A stretch of 64,000 nucleotides of DNA. It comes from Actinomadura violacea. Lineage in GTDB: Bacteria > Actinomycetota > Actinomycetes > Streptosporangiales > Streptosporangiaceae. A program made the position numbers and the translations under genes. Position 1 is the stretch's first letter. Each line of letters opens with the position of its first letter. This document shows positions 1 through 9,600 of the stretch, piece by piece. Under the pieces are notes generated by a model. It saw nothing but the letters and a program-made list of their open reading frames with translations. It searched no databases and had not been told where the DNA came from. Location of the stretch: the NCBI RefSeq assembly GCF_017573465.1, contig NZ_JAGEPF010000002.1, forward strand, positions 395,803 through 459,802. The letters are read 5' to 3'.

Positions 1-1389
1 CTGACCACCGCGCTGGCCCTCGCCGGAAGCGCGGGGACCGGAGCGGCCGGCGCCCCCGCGCACGCGGACGCCGCGCCGCCGCCCACCATCACCGACGACC
101 AGGGCCGGACGCTGATCCTGCACGGCCTCAACACCTCGGGCAGCGCCAAAGGCGACAACGGGCTGCCGTGGATCGACAGGAACGACGTCGTCCGCGAGGC
201 CCGCGAGCTGGGCACCAACTCCGTCCGGTACCTGATCCTGTGGCGGAACATCGAACCGAAGCCGGGCCAGTACGACGACGCCTACCTCGACGAGGTCGCC
301 AAGCGGGTGGCCTGGTACCGCGAACAGGGGATGCACGTCATCCTGGACATGCACCAGGACATCTACGGCCCTGACGCGTGCAAGGGCGCCGGGGACGGCG
401 CCCCGGCCTGGGCCACGATCACCGACGGGCTCCCCTGCACGCCGCAGGACCCCTGGGTGCTCACCTACCTCCAGCCCGCCATCCTGCGCGCGTACGACAA
501 CTTCTGGAACAACACCGGGAAGCACCCGGAGCTGATGCAGCGGTACGCGGCCATGTGGCAGCACGTGGCGAAGCGCTTCGCCAAGGACCCCGCCGTGCTC
601 GGCTACGACCTCATGAACGAGCCGTTCGGCGGGACCAGGCAGTTCGGCTTCTTCGAAGGCCCCATCCTGACCCCCTTCTACCAGCGCGTCGTGGACGCCA
701 TCCGGAAGGTCGACCGGGACAACTGGGTGTTCGTGGAGCCCGAGGCCCTGGGCTCCAACGAGGGCGCCGAATCGTCCATCGCCCCGGTGAAGGACCCGCG
801 CCCGGGTACGCCGCACATCGTGCTGGCACCGCACTTCTACCCGGGCGGGGTGGACCTCGGCGGCGCCTACAGCGGCGCCACGAAACTCCTCATCCAGGCG
901 CAGTTCGCGCTGTGGAAGCGCAACATGCCCGCTGCGGCGCGCCGCTTGAACGCCCCGATGTGGCTCGGGGAGGTCGGCGGCATGGGCCAGGACGCCCCCG
1001 GTGCGGCGGACTTCACCGGCGACTGGCTCTCCATGGCCGACGACCTGGGCATGGGCTGGTCCTACTGGTCCAACGACCCCGGCTCGGTGGGCGTGACCGA
1101 CGGCAAGGGGAATCCGACGCTCTTCGCCAAGCTTCTGGCCCGCCCTTATGCCAGGGCCATAGCCGGCACCCCGGTCAAGATGTCGTACTCCTCGAAGACG
1201 CTGACGGTCTCCTGGCGCAACAAGGCCGGTGTGTCCGGCCCCACGGAGATCTGGTTCCCGTCCACGCCGAAGGTCGCCTCGTCCGACCCGGCCGGGAAGT
1301 GGCGGATGTCCTGGGACGCGAGCCGCCACGTCCTGTCCGTCTGGGCCGATCCCCGCACGGCCGCGCACACCGTCACCGTCACGCCATAG
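1..1389 (+). CDS. Secreted glycoside hydrolase family 5, endoglycoceramidase-like (5' end outside window)
   Basis: Open in frame 1 from the first base, so the start and the beginning of the signal peptide lie outside the window. The first ~24 codons look like the end of a signal peptide (Ala/Gly-rich, APAHADA). The (beta/alpha)8 GH5 fold follows. DMHQDIYG (~codon 116) is typical of endoglycoceramidase-like GH5. The general acid/base Glu is in LMNEPFGG (codon 207) and the likely nucleophile Glu in WLGEVGG (codon 324). The last ~80 residues form a beta-rich C-terminal domain as in GH5 glycolipid hydrolases. It probably acts outside the cell on glycolipid or beta-glycoside substrates; the exact substrate cannot be read from sequence. 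Ends TAG. Confidence 0.88.
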   Translation: MTTALALAGSAGTGAAGAPAHADAAPPPTITDDQGRTLILHGLNTSGSAKGDNGLPWIDRNDVVREARELGTNSVRYLILWRNIEPKPGQYDDAYLDEVAKRVAWYREQGMHVILDMHQDIYGPDACKGAGDGAPAWATITDGLPCTPQDPWVLTYLQPAILRAYDNFWNNTGKHPELMQRYAAMWQHVAKRFAKDPAVLGYDLMNEPFGGTRQFGFFEGPILTPFYQRVVDAIRKVDRDNWVFVEPEALGSNEGAESSIAPVKDPRPGTPHIVLAPHFYPGGVDLGGAYSGATKLLIQAQFALWKRNMPAAARRLNAPMWLGEVGGMGQDAPGAADFTGDWLSMADDLGMGWSYWSNDPGSVGVTDGKGNPTLFAKLLARPYARAIAGTPVKMSYSSKTLTVSWRNKAGVSGPTEIWFPSTPKVASSDPAGKWRMSWDASRHVLSVWADPRTAAHTVTVTP

Positions 1390-1407
1390 TCAGCCCTATG
1401 CGGAGCG

Positions 1408-1435
1408 GCTCTCTATGCGGCTGCTCTCTATGCGG
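1408..1435. repeat. Short tandem repeat, period 15
   Basis: The 13-mer gctctctatgcgg occurs at 1408-1420 and 1423-1435, with a further ctatgcgg just upstream (1396-1403). It lies between the GH5 stop and the convergent MBL-fold gene and overlaps the latter's last codons. Probably slippage-generated. Confidence 0.7.
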
Positions 1436-2309
1436 CACTGCTCCAGGCCCGGCGCGCCACAGGAGGCAGGACACGACCGAAGACGTGACCCGCGAAGTGG
1501 CCGCCGGCCAGCAGCGTGCGCTCGTCCTCCAGTTCGGCCAGCAGCGACTCCCGGGTGGCGGCGGCTTCCGCCGGGGCGTCGTCGAACAGGAAGCCCCAGC
1601 CGCTCTCGGCGACCTGGACCTGGCAGTGCATCACGTCGCCCAGGATGATCAGGCGCCGGTCGTCGCCCGGGCCGGTGACGACGAGGCTCTGGTGCCCGGG
1701 AGTGTGACCGGGAGTGGCGCGGACGCGGACGCCGGGCGCGATGTCCTCTCCGTCCTCGACGAACTCGATACGTCCCGCCAGGGGCCCCTGCACGGCGGCC
1801 GGGTCCGGGCCGATGGTCTCCGCCGTCCCCTTCCAGTGCCTCCACTCGGCCTCGGCGACGAGGTGGCGCGCGTTGGCGAACGTCAGGCCGCCGGGCGTGC
1901 TCCCGGCGGGCAGTGCGGGCCCGGGCGCCAGATCACTGGTCCAGCCCACGTGGTCGTGGTGCAGATGTGTGTAGACGACCGTGTCGACGTCGTCCGGGGT
2001 GAGTCCTTCCGCGGCGAGACTGCGCAACAACCCCCCGCCCTTGAACGACGCCAGGCCGGGGACGTCGAAGTCCACCTCGCCCAAGCCGAGGTCCACCAGG
2101 ACGACGCGGTCGTCCGCGCGCACGAGGAAGGAGCCGATGCTGATGGGGAGCCGCCCGTCGGCGTCCAGGAACTCGCTGTGCGTCGCCCAGCCGGTCGGGT
2201 CGCTCGCGGGGAACACCGCCGTGGGGACGACCCTGGCGTGCCCGTCGGGCAGGAAGGTGACACTGGTGCGGCCTAGGCGGACCTGGGCGCGGGAAGCCGG
2301 TAGAACCAT
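1428..2309 (-). CDS. MBL-fold metallohydrolase
   Basis: 293 residues. The metallo-beta-lactamase signature HLHHDH is at residues 115-120, with further metal-ligand regions downstream (TPGHTPGH and a GDVMH segment), so a dinuclear Zn/Fe hydrolase is expected. The family includes lactonases, glyoxalase II and sulfonate hydrolases; the substrate is not resolvable. The start at 2309 (ATG) is supported by AAAGGA six bases upstream. It lies 64 bp downstream of, and on the same strand as, an HxlR regulator, which probably controls it. The C-terminus runs to the convergent GH5 gene. Confidence 0.85.
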   Translation of the reverse strand: MVLPASRAQVRLGRTSVTFLPDGHARVVPTAVFPASDPTGWATHSEFLDADGRLPISIGSFLVRADDRVVLVDLGLGEVDFDVPGLASFKGGGLLRSLAAEGLTPDDVDTVVYTHLHHDHVGWTSDLAPGPALPAGSTPGGLTFANARHLVAEAEWRHWKGTAETIGPDPAAVQGPLAGRIEFVEDGEDIAPGVRVRATPGHTPGHQSLVVTGPGDDRRLIILGDVMHCQVQVAESGWGFLFDDAPAEAAATRESLLAELEDERTLLAGGHFAGHVFGRVLPPVARRAWSSAA

Positions 2310-2373
2310 GACGATCCTTTCGTGGGGGCGGCCCCGTACGGGCCGCTGTCACCCACTATTGGAGAGTCACTAA

Positions 2374-2835
2374 CTATTGGGAAGTACGCACTTGCAAGTG
2401 CGTGGCGGCCGAGTCGAACTCCAGGCGGGCCCGCTCCACCTCGTTGATGTGCCGCTCCGCCCAGTCCCGGACGGCGGCCAGCGGTTCCTCGAGCGTCCGG
2501 CCGAGGTCCGTCAGCCGGTACTCGACCTTGGGCGGCACCGTCGGATGGACGCGCCGGGCCACCAGGCCGTCGCGCTCCATGCTGCGGAGCGTCTGGGTGA
2601 GCATCTTGTCGCTGATGCCGCCGACCTCCGCGCGCAGCTCGGAGAAGCGCAGCGTCCCGCCGGACAGGGCACCGACGATCAGCGCCGTCCATTTGTCGGC
2701 GATCCGGTCCAGCGCGGCCCGGGACGGGCACGGCGCGCTGTACACGTCGGCGGGCCGCCCGTCCGGCAGCCAGGCGAGGGGCGAGCGGCCCGGTGTGCCC
2801 GGACGCGGTCTGCGGGTGCGCGACGGTCTCGGCAT
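2374..2835 (-). CDS. HxlR-family transcriptional regulator
   Basis: 153 residues. The HxlR winged helix is clear: a Cys-containing start (APCPS), IADKWT, then LRFSELRAEVGGISDKMLTQTLR as the recognition-helix region and VEYRLTDLGR as the wing. The Cys near residue 36 is the residue that senses reactive electrophiles or thiol stress in several HxlR proteins. The first ~35 residues (Arg/Pro-rich) are not typical, and a GTG at the VYSAPCPS position is a possible later start. No good ribosome binding site is visible at either. It probably represses the downstream MBL-fold gene and itself. Confidence 0.85.
   Translation of the reverse strand: MPRPSRTRRPRPGTPGRSPLAWLPDGRPADVYSAPCPSRAALDRIADKWTALIVGALSGGTLRFSELRAEVGGISDKMLTQTLRSMERDGLVARRVHPTVPPKVEYRLTDLGRTLEEPLAAVRDWAERHINEVERARLEFDSAATHLQVRTSQ
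2386..2403. promoter_or_regulatory. 18-bp perfect palindrome, candidate HxlR operator
   Basis: acgcacttgcaagtgcgt is a perfect inverted repeat in the last codons of the HxlR gene, ~80 bp upstream of the MBL-fold start. Beside it are two copies of actattgg (2355-2362 and 2373-2380). A related actaaccatcgg sits just upstream of the HxlR start at ~2844. HxlR dimers bind such symmetric sites; assigning this one is inference. Confidence 0.4.
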
Positions 2836-2866
2836 GCCGCAACACTAACCATCGGAGAGCGAGCCG

Positions 2867-4135
2867 TCAGCGGCCTGCGTGGTGCGATGCGGGGCTCCGG
2901 GCGGGCTCCCCGCCGTCCGAGGCCGCGGGACGGCGTTCGAGCCGGAGGAGGGCCGCCAGGGCAGCCAGGGCGAGCACTGCGACGGCCGCGGTGAACGCGA
3001 CGGCCGCACCGCGCAGCCCGAACGCCTGCGCCGCGACCCCGACGAGGATCACCGGCAGGGAGATCCCGGCGTAGGCGGTGAGGAAGAAGCTCGACACCGT
3101 CTGCGCGCGCTGGGCGGCCGGGGTACCCGCGGTCACGGCGGCCAGTCCGGCGCGGAAGCCGAGGCTCTGGCCCAGTCCCACCACGACCGTTCCGGTGACG
3201 AGCAGAGGGAGCGACTCGGCCAGCAGTGCACCGGCTATGGCGGCGAGGCCGGCGACGAGCACCGCGCACCCCGCCGGTAGTGCGATCCTCTCCGGCACCT
3301 TGGCGAAGAGCACCTGTCCCACCGTGGAGGCGCCGAACATGGCGAACACGACGATCCCCGCCAGGGCCCGGTCCGGGTGGTGCAGCACGTTGACGAGGAT
3401 CCCCGGCACCACGGCGGTGACGAGGCCGAAGACCGCGAACGCGGAGAACGCGGCGATGGCCGCGGGGACGAACACCGGTCGCACCTCCGCCGGCACTGCG
3501 GGACGCTGCGCGCGCGGCCACATCATCCGGCGGTCTTGCACCGTCTCGGGCGCCGCTAGGACGGCCACTAGCGCGAATGCCAGGAGCACGAAGTCCACGA
3601 CGAAGGGCAGTGCCAGTGGATGCGGCGCGTACTCGGCGAGGAGACCGGCGAGCAGCGGCCCGCTGCCCAGCCCGAACATGTTGACCGCCGCAGCGAGCAG
3701 GGCCGCCGCGCCGCGGCGTTCCGGACGGACGAGCTCGACCAGCGTGACGGTCCCGGTCGCGGTGACGACCCCCGCCGACAGGCCCGACAGGACCCGCGCC
3801 GCCAGCAGGACGGGAACGTTCCCCGCCACCAGGTACACGACCGCGGCGACCATCGACACCGCGACCCCCGCGAGCATCACCCGGCGCCGGCCGAGCGCGT
3901 CCGAGGACCGCCCGAACAGCAGCGCGAAGATCACACCGGCCGCGTAGACGGCGAAGACGACGGTCGTGACCAGGCTTCCGAAGCCGAGATGCCGCTGGTA
4001 GAGGGGATAGAGCGGCGTCGCGAGGGTCGTGCCGAGCATGACCGCCCAGAACGCGTACGCCATCAGCGCCGGGCCTGCCGCCCGCCGCAGCCCCTGTCCC
4101 TGCCCCTGCTCCGAGCCCTGCCCCCGAATCCCCAT
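2867..4135 (-). CDS. Major facilitator superfamily transporter
   Basis: 422 residues from an ATG at 4135 preceded by a GGGGAGGA ribosome binding site. An in-frame extension to 4315 would run into the LysR gene and is rejected. About 12 hydrophobic segments are visible, with the MFS loop 2-3 motif GRSSDALGRRRVML near residue 70. It resembles drug/metabolite proton antiporters; substrate unknown. It is transcribed divergently from a LysR regulator 102 bp away, the classic arrangement for a LysR-controlled exporter. Confidence 0.87.
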   Translation of the reverse strand: MGIRGQGSEQGQGQGLRRAAGPALMAYAFWAVMLGTTLATPLYPLYQRHLGFGSLVTTVVFAVYAAGVIFALLFGRSSDALGRRRVMLAGVAVSMVAAVVYLVAGNVPVLLAARVLSGLSAGVVTATGTVTLVELVRPERRGAAALLAAAVNMFGLGSGPLLAGLLAEYAPHPLALPFVVDFVLLAFALVAVLAAPETVQDRRMMWPRAQRPAVPAEVRPVFVPAAIAAFSAFAVFGLVTAVVPGILVNVLHHPDRALAGIVVFAMFGASTVGQVLFAKVPERIALPAGCAVLVAGLAAIAGALLAESLPLLVTGTVVVGLGQSLGFRAGLAAVTAGTPAAQRAQTVSSFFLTAYAGISLPVILVGVAAQAFGLRGAAVAFTAAVAVLALAALAALLRLERRPAASDGGEPARSPASHHAGR

Positions 4136-4237
4136 CAATCCTCCCCTTCCACCCGGAACACCCTTCCCAGGTTGGCGGAGACGACCACCATCAGTCCAAC
4201 GCATGATTCCGATACCGGCGATCGGTAGAGTCGATCC
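4136..4237. promoter_or_regulatory. Divergent LysR/MFS promoter region
   Basis: The only non-coding space between two divergent genes, so both promoters and the LysR site should be here. A ccgat-N7-atcgg inverted repeat (4209-4225) ends 12 bp before the LysR start and is the best candidate for an autoregulatory half of the site. Confidence 0.4.
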
Positions 4238-5113
4238 ATGGAGCTGCGCCAGCTCGAGCACTTCGTCGCCGTCGCCGAGGAGCTGCACTTCACCCGTGCC
4301 GCCGCGCGCGTCCATGTCGTCCAGTCCAGCCTGTCCAGCTCTATCGGCGCCCTAGAACGCGAACTAGGCGCGCGCCTGTTCACCCGTACCAACCGCCGTG
4401 TCGAGCTGACCGAGGCGGGCCGCGCACTCCTGCCTTCCGCACGGGGCGCACTGGCCGCCGCCGAGAGCGGCCGCGACGCCGTCGCCGGGGTGCGCGGGCT
4501 GCTGCGCGGCCGCCTCACCATCGGCGCGATCCAGACCCTCGGGGTGCTCGACCTGCCCGCGCTGCTCGCCCGCTACCGGCGCCGCCACCCCGGCGTCGTG
4601 CTGCGGCTGCGGCACGCGGGCGCCGCCGCGCTCGCCCGGGAGACCGCGGCCGGCACGCTCGACATCGCGTTCGTCGACCGGGCCAGCGGCGAGCCCCGGC
4701 TCGCCGAGCACCCGCTCGGCGGCGACCGGCTCGTCCTCGCCGTCCCCCGCGCGGACCCCCTGGCCGCCCGCAGCGTGATCCGCCTCGCCGACCCCGCGCT
4801 CGCCGGCCGCGACTTCGTCGAGTACCGCGCCGACTCCGCGCTGCGCGCCCAGATCGACGCCGCCTGCACCGCAGCCGGGCTGGACCGCCGCATCGCCGCG
4901 GAAGTCGACACCATCCAGTACCTGGTGGAGCTCGTCGGCCACGGGCTGGGCGTGGCGCTGCTGCCGCCCCAGGCCCTCCGCAACGCCGCGGACCGCGTCG
5001 CCGCCGTCCCGACCAACCCGCCGCTCGACCGCACCCTGGTCGCGGTCACCCCCGCCGGCCGTCCGCCGGCACCGGCGGTGGAGGCACTGCTGGCACTCCT
5101 CCAGGACGCCTAG
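4238..5113 (+). CDS. LysR-family transcriptional regulator
   Basis: 291 residues, full family length. The N-terminal winged helix is typical: MELRQLEHFVAVAEELHFTRAA followed by the VQSSLSSSIGALERELGARLF helix-turn-helix. A periplasmic-binding-protein-like effector domain spans ~90-290. It probably activates or represses the divergent MFS gene in response to a small molecule. The stop overlaps the convergent hypothetical gene by 4 bp. Confidence 0.92.
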   Translation: MELRQLEHFVAVAEELHFTRAAARVHVVQSSLSSSIGALERELGARLFTRTNRRVELTEAGRALLPSARGALAAAESGRDAVAGVRGLLRGRLTIGAIQTLGVLDLPALLARYRRRHPGVVLRLRHAGAAALARETAAGTLDIAFVDRASGEPRLAEHPLGGDRLVLAVPRADPLAARSVIRLADPALAGRDFVEYRADSALRAQIDAACTAAGLDRRIAAEVDTIQYLVELVGHGLGVALLPPQALRNAADRVAAVPTNPPLDRTLVAVTPAGRPPAPAVEALLALLQDA

Positions 5114-5688
5114 GAGAGCGGGTTGGGCGGAGACTCCAGGTCCGTGAGTTCCACGCCCGGGGCGGCCAGGGCGACGTCACCGGCCAGGTACAGGGTCTCG
5201 ATCTCGCCCGTGGCCAGGTCGGTGATCTCGTACTCCGAAACGGTCAGGGGCTCGGTCTCTGTTTCATGAACCGATGTTCCCGCCCGGCGCCAGCGACACA
5301 GCGTGGTCAGTGCCGACAGCGAGGTTCCGCTCAGCCGGACGAGAGGCACATCGGCCTGCGCGTTCTCGTCCGGCCCGAGCGAGCGCGCCACGGCGACCAG
5401 GAACCCCGGCGAATCGGAGACGAACCCGGCGGCGCGCGCGCTGTGCTCGGTGCCCGTCTCCCCCGCCGCGCGCACCCAAGCCAGTTCGGGTCCGGTCACG
5501 CCGCCGCGCAGCCACCATTCCGGCGTGACGAGCTCGACGCGGATCTGCCGCCAGCGCGCGTCCACGACGAGGTCCAGGCGGACGCCGTCGTCCCGCCGGG
5601 ACGTGTAGCGCCAGCCGCCCGGCCCCGGGGCGCACTGGAAGCGCTCCTCGATCCCCCCGTCGAGATGCAGGTACGTCCCGGACGGCAC
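5110..5688 (-). CDS. Conserved hypothetical protein, ahcY-like operon partner
   Basis: 192 residues, GTG start three bases after the stop of the short SAH hydrolase, so almost certainly cotranscribed. There is no signal peptide or membrane segment. It looks like a mixed beta-rich soluble protein, with many alternating hydrophobic strands (RLDLVVDARWRQIRVELV) and a Trp-rich centre. I do not recognise the family. Its tight coupling to a second SAH hydrolase suggests a role near S-adenosyl metabolism, but that is inference from position only. Confidence 0.7.
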   Translation of the reverse strand: MPSGTYLHLDGGIEERFQCAPGPGGWRYTSRRDDGVRLDLVVDARWRQIRVELVTPEWWLRGGVTGPELAWVRAAGETGTEHSARAAGFVSDSPGFLVAVARSLGPDENAQADVPLVRLSGTSLSALTTLCRWRRAGTSVHETETEPLTVSEYEITDLATGEIETLYLAGDVALAAPGVELTDLESPPNPLS

Positions 5689-5691
5689 GGG

Positions 5692-6948
5692 TCAGGACCC
5701 GATGCGCCAGGAGTGCAGGTAGTCCTCCTGGTCCGGGGTGAGGAGGTCGATGGCGATGGACATCGACGCCAGCTTGAGCCGGGCGACCTCCGTGTCGATC
5801 TCCTTCGGGACGTCGTGGACGGCCGGCGCCAGGGACTCGTGGGCCTTGGCGAGCCAGGCGCAGGTGAGGGCCTGGTCGGCGAAGGACATGTCCATCACCG
5901 CGGCGGGATGCCCCTCGGCGGCCGCGAGGTTGACCAGGCGCCCCTCGGCCAGCAGGACGAGGCGCCGGCCGTCGGCCAGCACGTACTCGTCGGTCTGCGG
6001 GCGCACGCCGTGGTGCACCGCCACGGCCATCTCCTCCAGGGCGCGGACGTCGATCTCGACGTCGAAGTGGCCGGAGTTCGCGAGGATCGCGCCGTCCTTC
6101 ATGGCGGCGAGGTGCTCGGCGTTCACGACGTCGCGGTTGCCGGTGACGGTGATGAACACGTCGCCGTCCGCGGCGGCCTCGGCCATCGGCTGCACCGCGA
6201 AGCCCTGCAGCGCGGCGTCCAGGGCCTTCACCGGGTCGATCTCGGTGATGACGACGCGGGCGCCGAGCCCCCGCGCGCGCTCTGCGAGGCCCCGGCCGCA
6301 GTAGCCGAAGCCCGCGATGACCACCGTTTTGCCTGCGAGCAAGGTGTTGGTCGCGCGCACGATGCCGTCGAGCGTCGACTGCCCGGTGCCGTACCGGTTG
6401 TCGAACATGTGCTTCGTGTCGGTGTCGTTGACCGCGACCATGGGGAACCGGAGGGCGCCCTCAAGGGCCATCTGGTGGAGGCGTATGACGCCCGTCGTCG
6501 TCTGCTCGCATCCGGCCTTCACCGTGGGCAGCAGGTCGGTGCGCTCTATGTGCAGCGTGTTGACCAGATCGCAGCCGTCGTCCAAGACGAGGTCGGGCGC
6601 GGTCTCCAGCGCCTGGTGGATGTGCGCGTAATAGCCCTCACGGTCGATGCCCGCGCGAGCGAAGACCTCCGCGCCGTCCTCCTGCACGAGCGCGGCGGCG
6701 GTGTCGTCCTGCGTCGACAGCGGATTGGACGATGCGAGCGCCACGCTCGCCCCGCCCGCCTGCAGGGTGCGGATCAGGCAGGCCGTCTCCGTCGTGATGT
6801 GCATGCACGCCGCGATGCGCAGGCCGTCCAGCGGGCGTTCCTCGGCGAACCGCTCCCGGATCTGCCGCAGCACGGGCATGCTCCGGTCCGCCCACTCGAT
6901 CCGCTTGACGCCCTCGTACGCCAGCGACGCGTCCGCGATATCGCTCAT
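5692..6948 (-). CDS. Adenosylhomocysteinase-like protein, short (archaeal/Thermotoga-type) subfamily
   Basis: 418 residues, clearly homologous to SAH hydrolase but shorter than the 476-residue paralogue next door. NAD-binding GFGYCGRG, the EQTTTGV segment and the catalytic Lys and Asp of VNDTDTKHMFDN are present. The Cys after RYG that canonical enzymes have (RYGC) is Thr (RYGTG), and the protein ends SWRIGS rather than with the canonical PDHYRY tail. Both features are typical of the archaeal-type group. It may hydrolyse SAH or a related thionucleoside. GGGGGA precedes the ATG. It lies downstream of ahcY, past a strong hairpin. Confidence 0.88.
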   Translation of the reverse strand: MSDIADASLAYEGVKRIEWADRSMPVLRQIRERFAEERPLDGLRIAACMHITTETACLIRTLQAGGASVALASSNPLSTQDDTAAALVQEDGAEVFARAGIDREGYYAHIHQALETAPDLVLDDGCDLVNTLHIERTDLLPTVKAGCEQTTTGVIRLHQMALEGALRFPMVAVNDTDTKHMFDNRYGTGQSTLDGIVRATNTLLAGKTVVIAGFGYCGRGLAERARGLGARVVITEIDPVKALDAALQGFAVQPMAEAAADGDVFITVTGNRDVVNAEHLAAMKDGAILANSGHFDVEIDVRALEEMAVAVHHGVRPQTDEYVLADGRRLVLLAEGRLVNLAAAEGHPAAVMDMSFADQALTCAWLAKAHESLAPAVHDVPKEIDTEVARLKLASMSIAIDLLTPDQEDYLHSWRIGS

Positions 6949-6969
6949 CCGTCCCCCTCAAGGCACAAA

Positions 6970-6998
6970 CCGCCGCACGGCCCTGGGCCGTGCGGCGG
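6970..6998 (-). terminator. Intrinsic terminator-like hairpin after ahcY
   Basis: Perfect 13-bp inverted repeat (6970-6982 and 6986-6998) with a 3-nt loop, starting 18 bp after the ahcY stop. On the minus strand it is followed by a weak T-rich gtttgtg. It should reduce readthrough into the second SAH hydrolase gene, whose start is 21 bp further on. Confidence 0.75.
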
Positions 6999-7016
6999 TC
7001 CGAACGCTACAGGCGA

Positions 7017-8447
<1,431 letters not shown>

Positions 8448-8633
8448 GCTTTCGTTGCTCCTTGTCTGCTTCCTGGCAGCACGGTCCGCTCTGCAGCAGG
8501 TCCGCTCGTGCGCGGCGGGTCCGCTCGGTCCGCGGGTTCCACGCCGTCCGTCCGCGAGGACCGGCCCCCCGGGCCGGCCGACCCGGCCGAGTCTACGGGC
8601 GGGGACGGTCCGGAGGCACGGTCGGGGGCGCAT

Positions 8634-8655
8634 TTCTGACACGGATTTGTCAGAA
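8634..8655. promoter_or_regulatory. Perfect inverted repeat (8-6-8), candidate MerR operator for merR and ahcY
   Basis: ttctgaca, six bases, tgtcagaa: a perfect 8-bp dyad ending 7 bp before the MerR start codon and 187 bp upstream of ahcY. MerR regulators bind pseudo-palindromes of about this size in promoters. Its position next to its own gene makes autoregulation likely, and control of divergent ahcY possible. Confidence 0.6.
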
Positions 8656-8662
8656 TCGACGG

Positions 8663-9028
8663 ATGCGCATCACGGAGGCCGCTCGGCGGCTCGGCACCTC
8701 GCCCCGCATGCTCCGCTACCGGGAGACGCTCGGGCTGCTGCCCGCGACCCGCGACACCGGCCCGGCCGGCGCCGGGACGGGCCGCGGCGGCGGGCACCGG
8801 CGGTTCGGCGACGCCGAGCTGCGCGCCGTCGCGCTCGCGCTCGCGCTGGAGAAGCGCTACGACATCGGCCCCGCCGAGCTGGCGTTCGGCCTCCGCGTGC
8901 TCGCCGAGCCGCAGGTCCAGGCGCACGTCCGCGAGCTGGGCGAGCGCATCGGCCGGCTGTCCGCGCCGCCCGCCCGCGCGCTGGACTTCGAGAAGGAGAA
9001 GGCGCTGCGGCTGCTGCGCCGCCGCTAG
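8663..9028 (+). CDS. MerR-family transcriptional regulator
   Basis: 121 residues from ATG 8663. The MerR winged helix is clear ([28 protein letters not shown]), followed by a Gly/Arg-rich wing (GRGGGHRRF) and a dimerising helix. There is no large effector domain and no Cys, so it is a short MerR rather than a metal sensor. The in-frame upstream extension to 8462 lacks homology and would cross the operator. The close upstream inverted repeat suggests autoregulation and possible control of ahcY. Confidence 0.85.
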   Translation: MRITEAARRLGTSPRMLRYRETLGLLPATRDTGPAGAGTGRGGGHRRFGDAELRAVALALALEKRYDIGPAELAFGLRVLAEPQVQAHVRELGERIGRLSAPPARALDFEKEKALRLLRRR

Positions 9029-9116
9029 CCGGGGCCGGACGCGGGCCGGACGGGCGCGGCCCGCGTTCCGTCGGCGGCACCCACTACGATCCCGCTGGAC
9101 GGACGGGAGGCGGCGC

Positions 9117-9575
9117 GTGAGGAACTGGCTCTACGGGGTGCTCGGCCTCGTGCTCGGGATCGGCCTGTTCATCGGCGGCGTCTCGTCGCTGCCGGGCGGC
9201 ACGGTGAAGTGCGGCGAGCGCGTGATGTCGCCCGGCGACAGCTGCACGACGATCCGGAAGGGGCGCGCCACCGACCGGTCCTACGACGAGCAGAAGTCCA
9301 AGGACGGCCGCGAGGCGGTCATCATGATGATCGTCGGTCCGCTGCTGGCGATCGGCTGCGGGGTCGTCTTCCTCGGCCCGGCCATCGTCCGCGGCCGCAA
9401 GAGCAAGGGATACGCCGTCATCCCCGCCGCCCCCGGGTACGCCGCCCCGCCGCCACCGCCGAACGCGAGACCGGCCGACATCCCGCCGCCGCAGCCCTAC
9501 CCGCCGTCAGCTCCCGGCCCCTACCCGCCGCCGTCCGGCCCCTACGCACCGCCTGGCTCGTACCCGCCCGCCTGA
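9117..9575 (+). CDS. Small membrane protein with proline-rich tail
   Basis: 152 residues from GTG 9117, with GGGAGG at good spacing. Two membrane segments (~5-23 and ~68-90) flank a short loop with two Cys (KCGERVMSPGDSC) that probably faces outside and may form a disulfide. The C-terminal ~50 residues are Pro/Tyr/Ala-rich (repeated YPPP-type motifs) and cytoplasmic. Such tails are common in actinobacterial membrane proteins of unknown function. It stands alone between merR and a convergent response regulator. Confidence 0.75.
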   Translation: MRNWLYGVLGLVLGIGLFIGGVSSLPGGTVKCGERVMSPGDSCTTIRKGRATDRSYDEQKSKDGREAVIMMIVGPLLAIGCGVVFLGPAIVRGRKSKGYAVIPAAPGYAAPPPPPNARPADIPPPQPYPPSAPGPYPPPSGPYAPPGSYPPA

Positions 9576-9600
9576 CCCGTCCCAGCGGACCGGGAGCGCT

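Noticed and set aside
8448..8633. SAH or SAM riboswitch in the ahcY leader
   Set aside because: I looked for the conserved SAH-riboswitch core and a matching pseudoknot and saw neither; only GC-rich sequence and the MerR dyad are evident.
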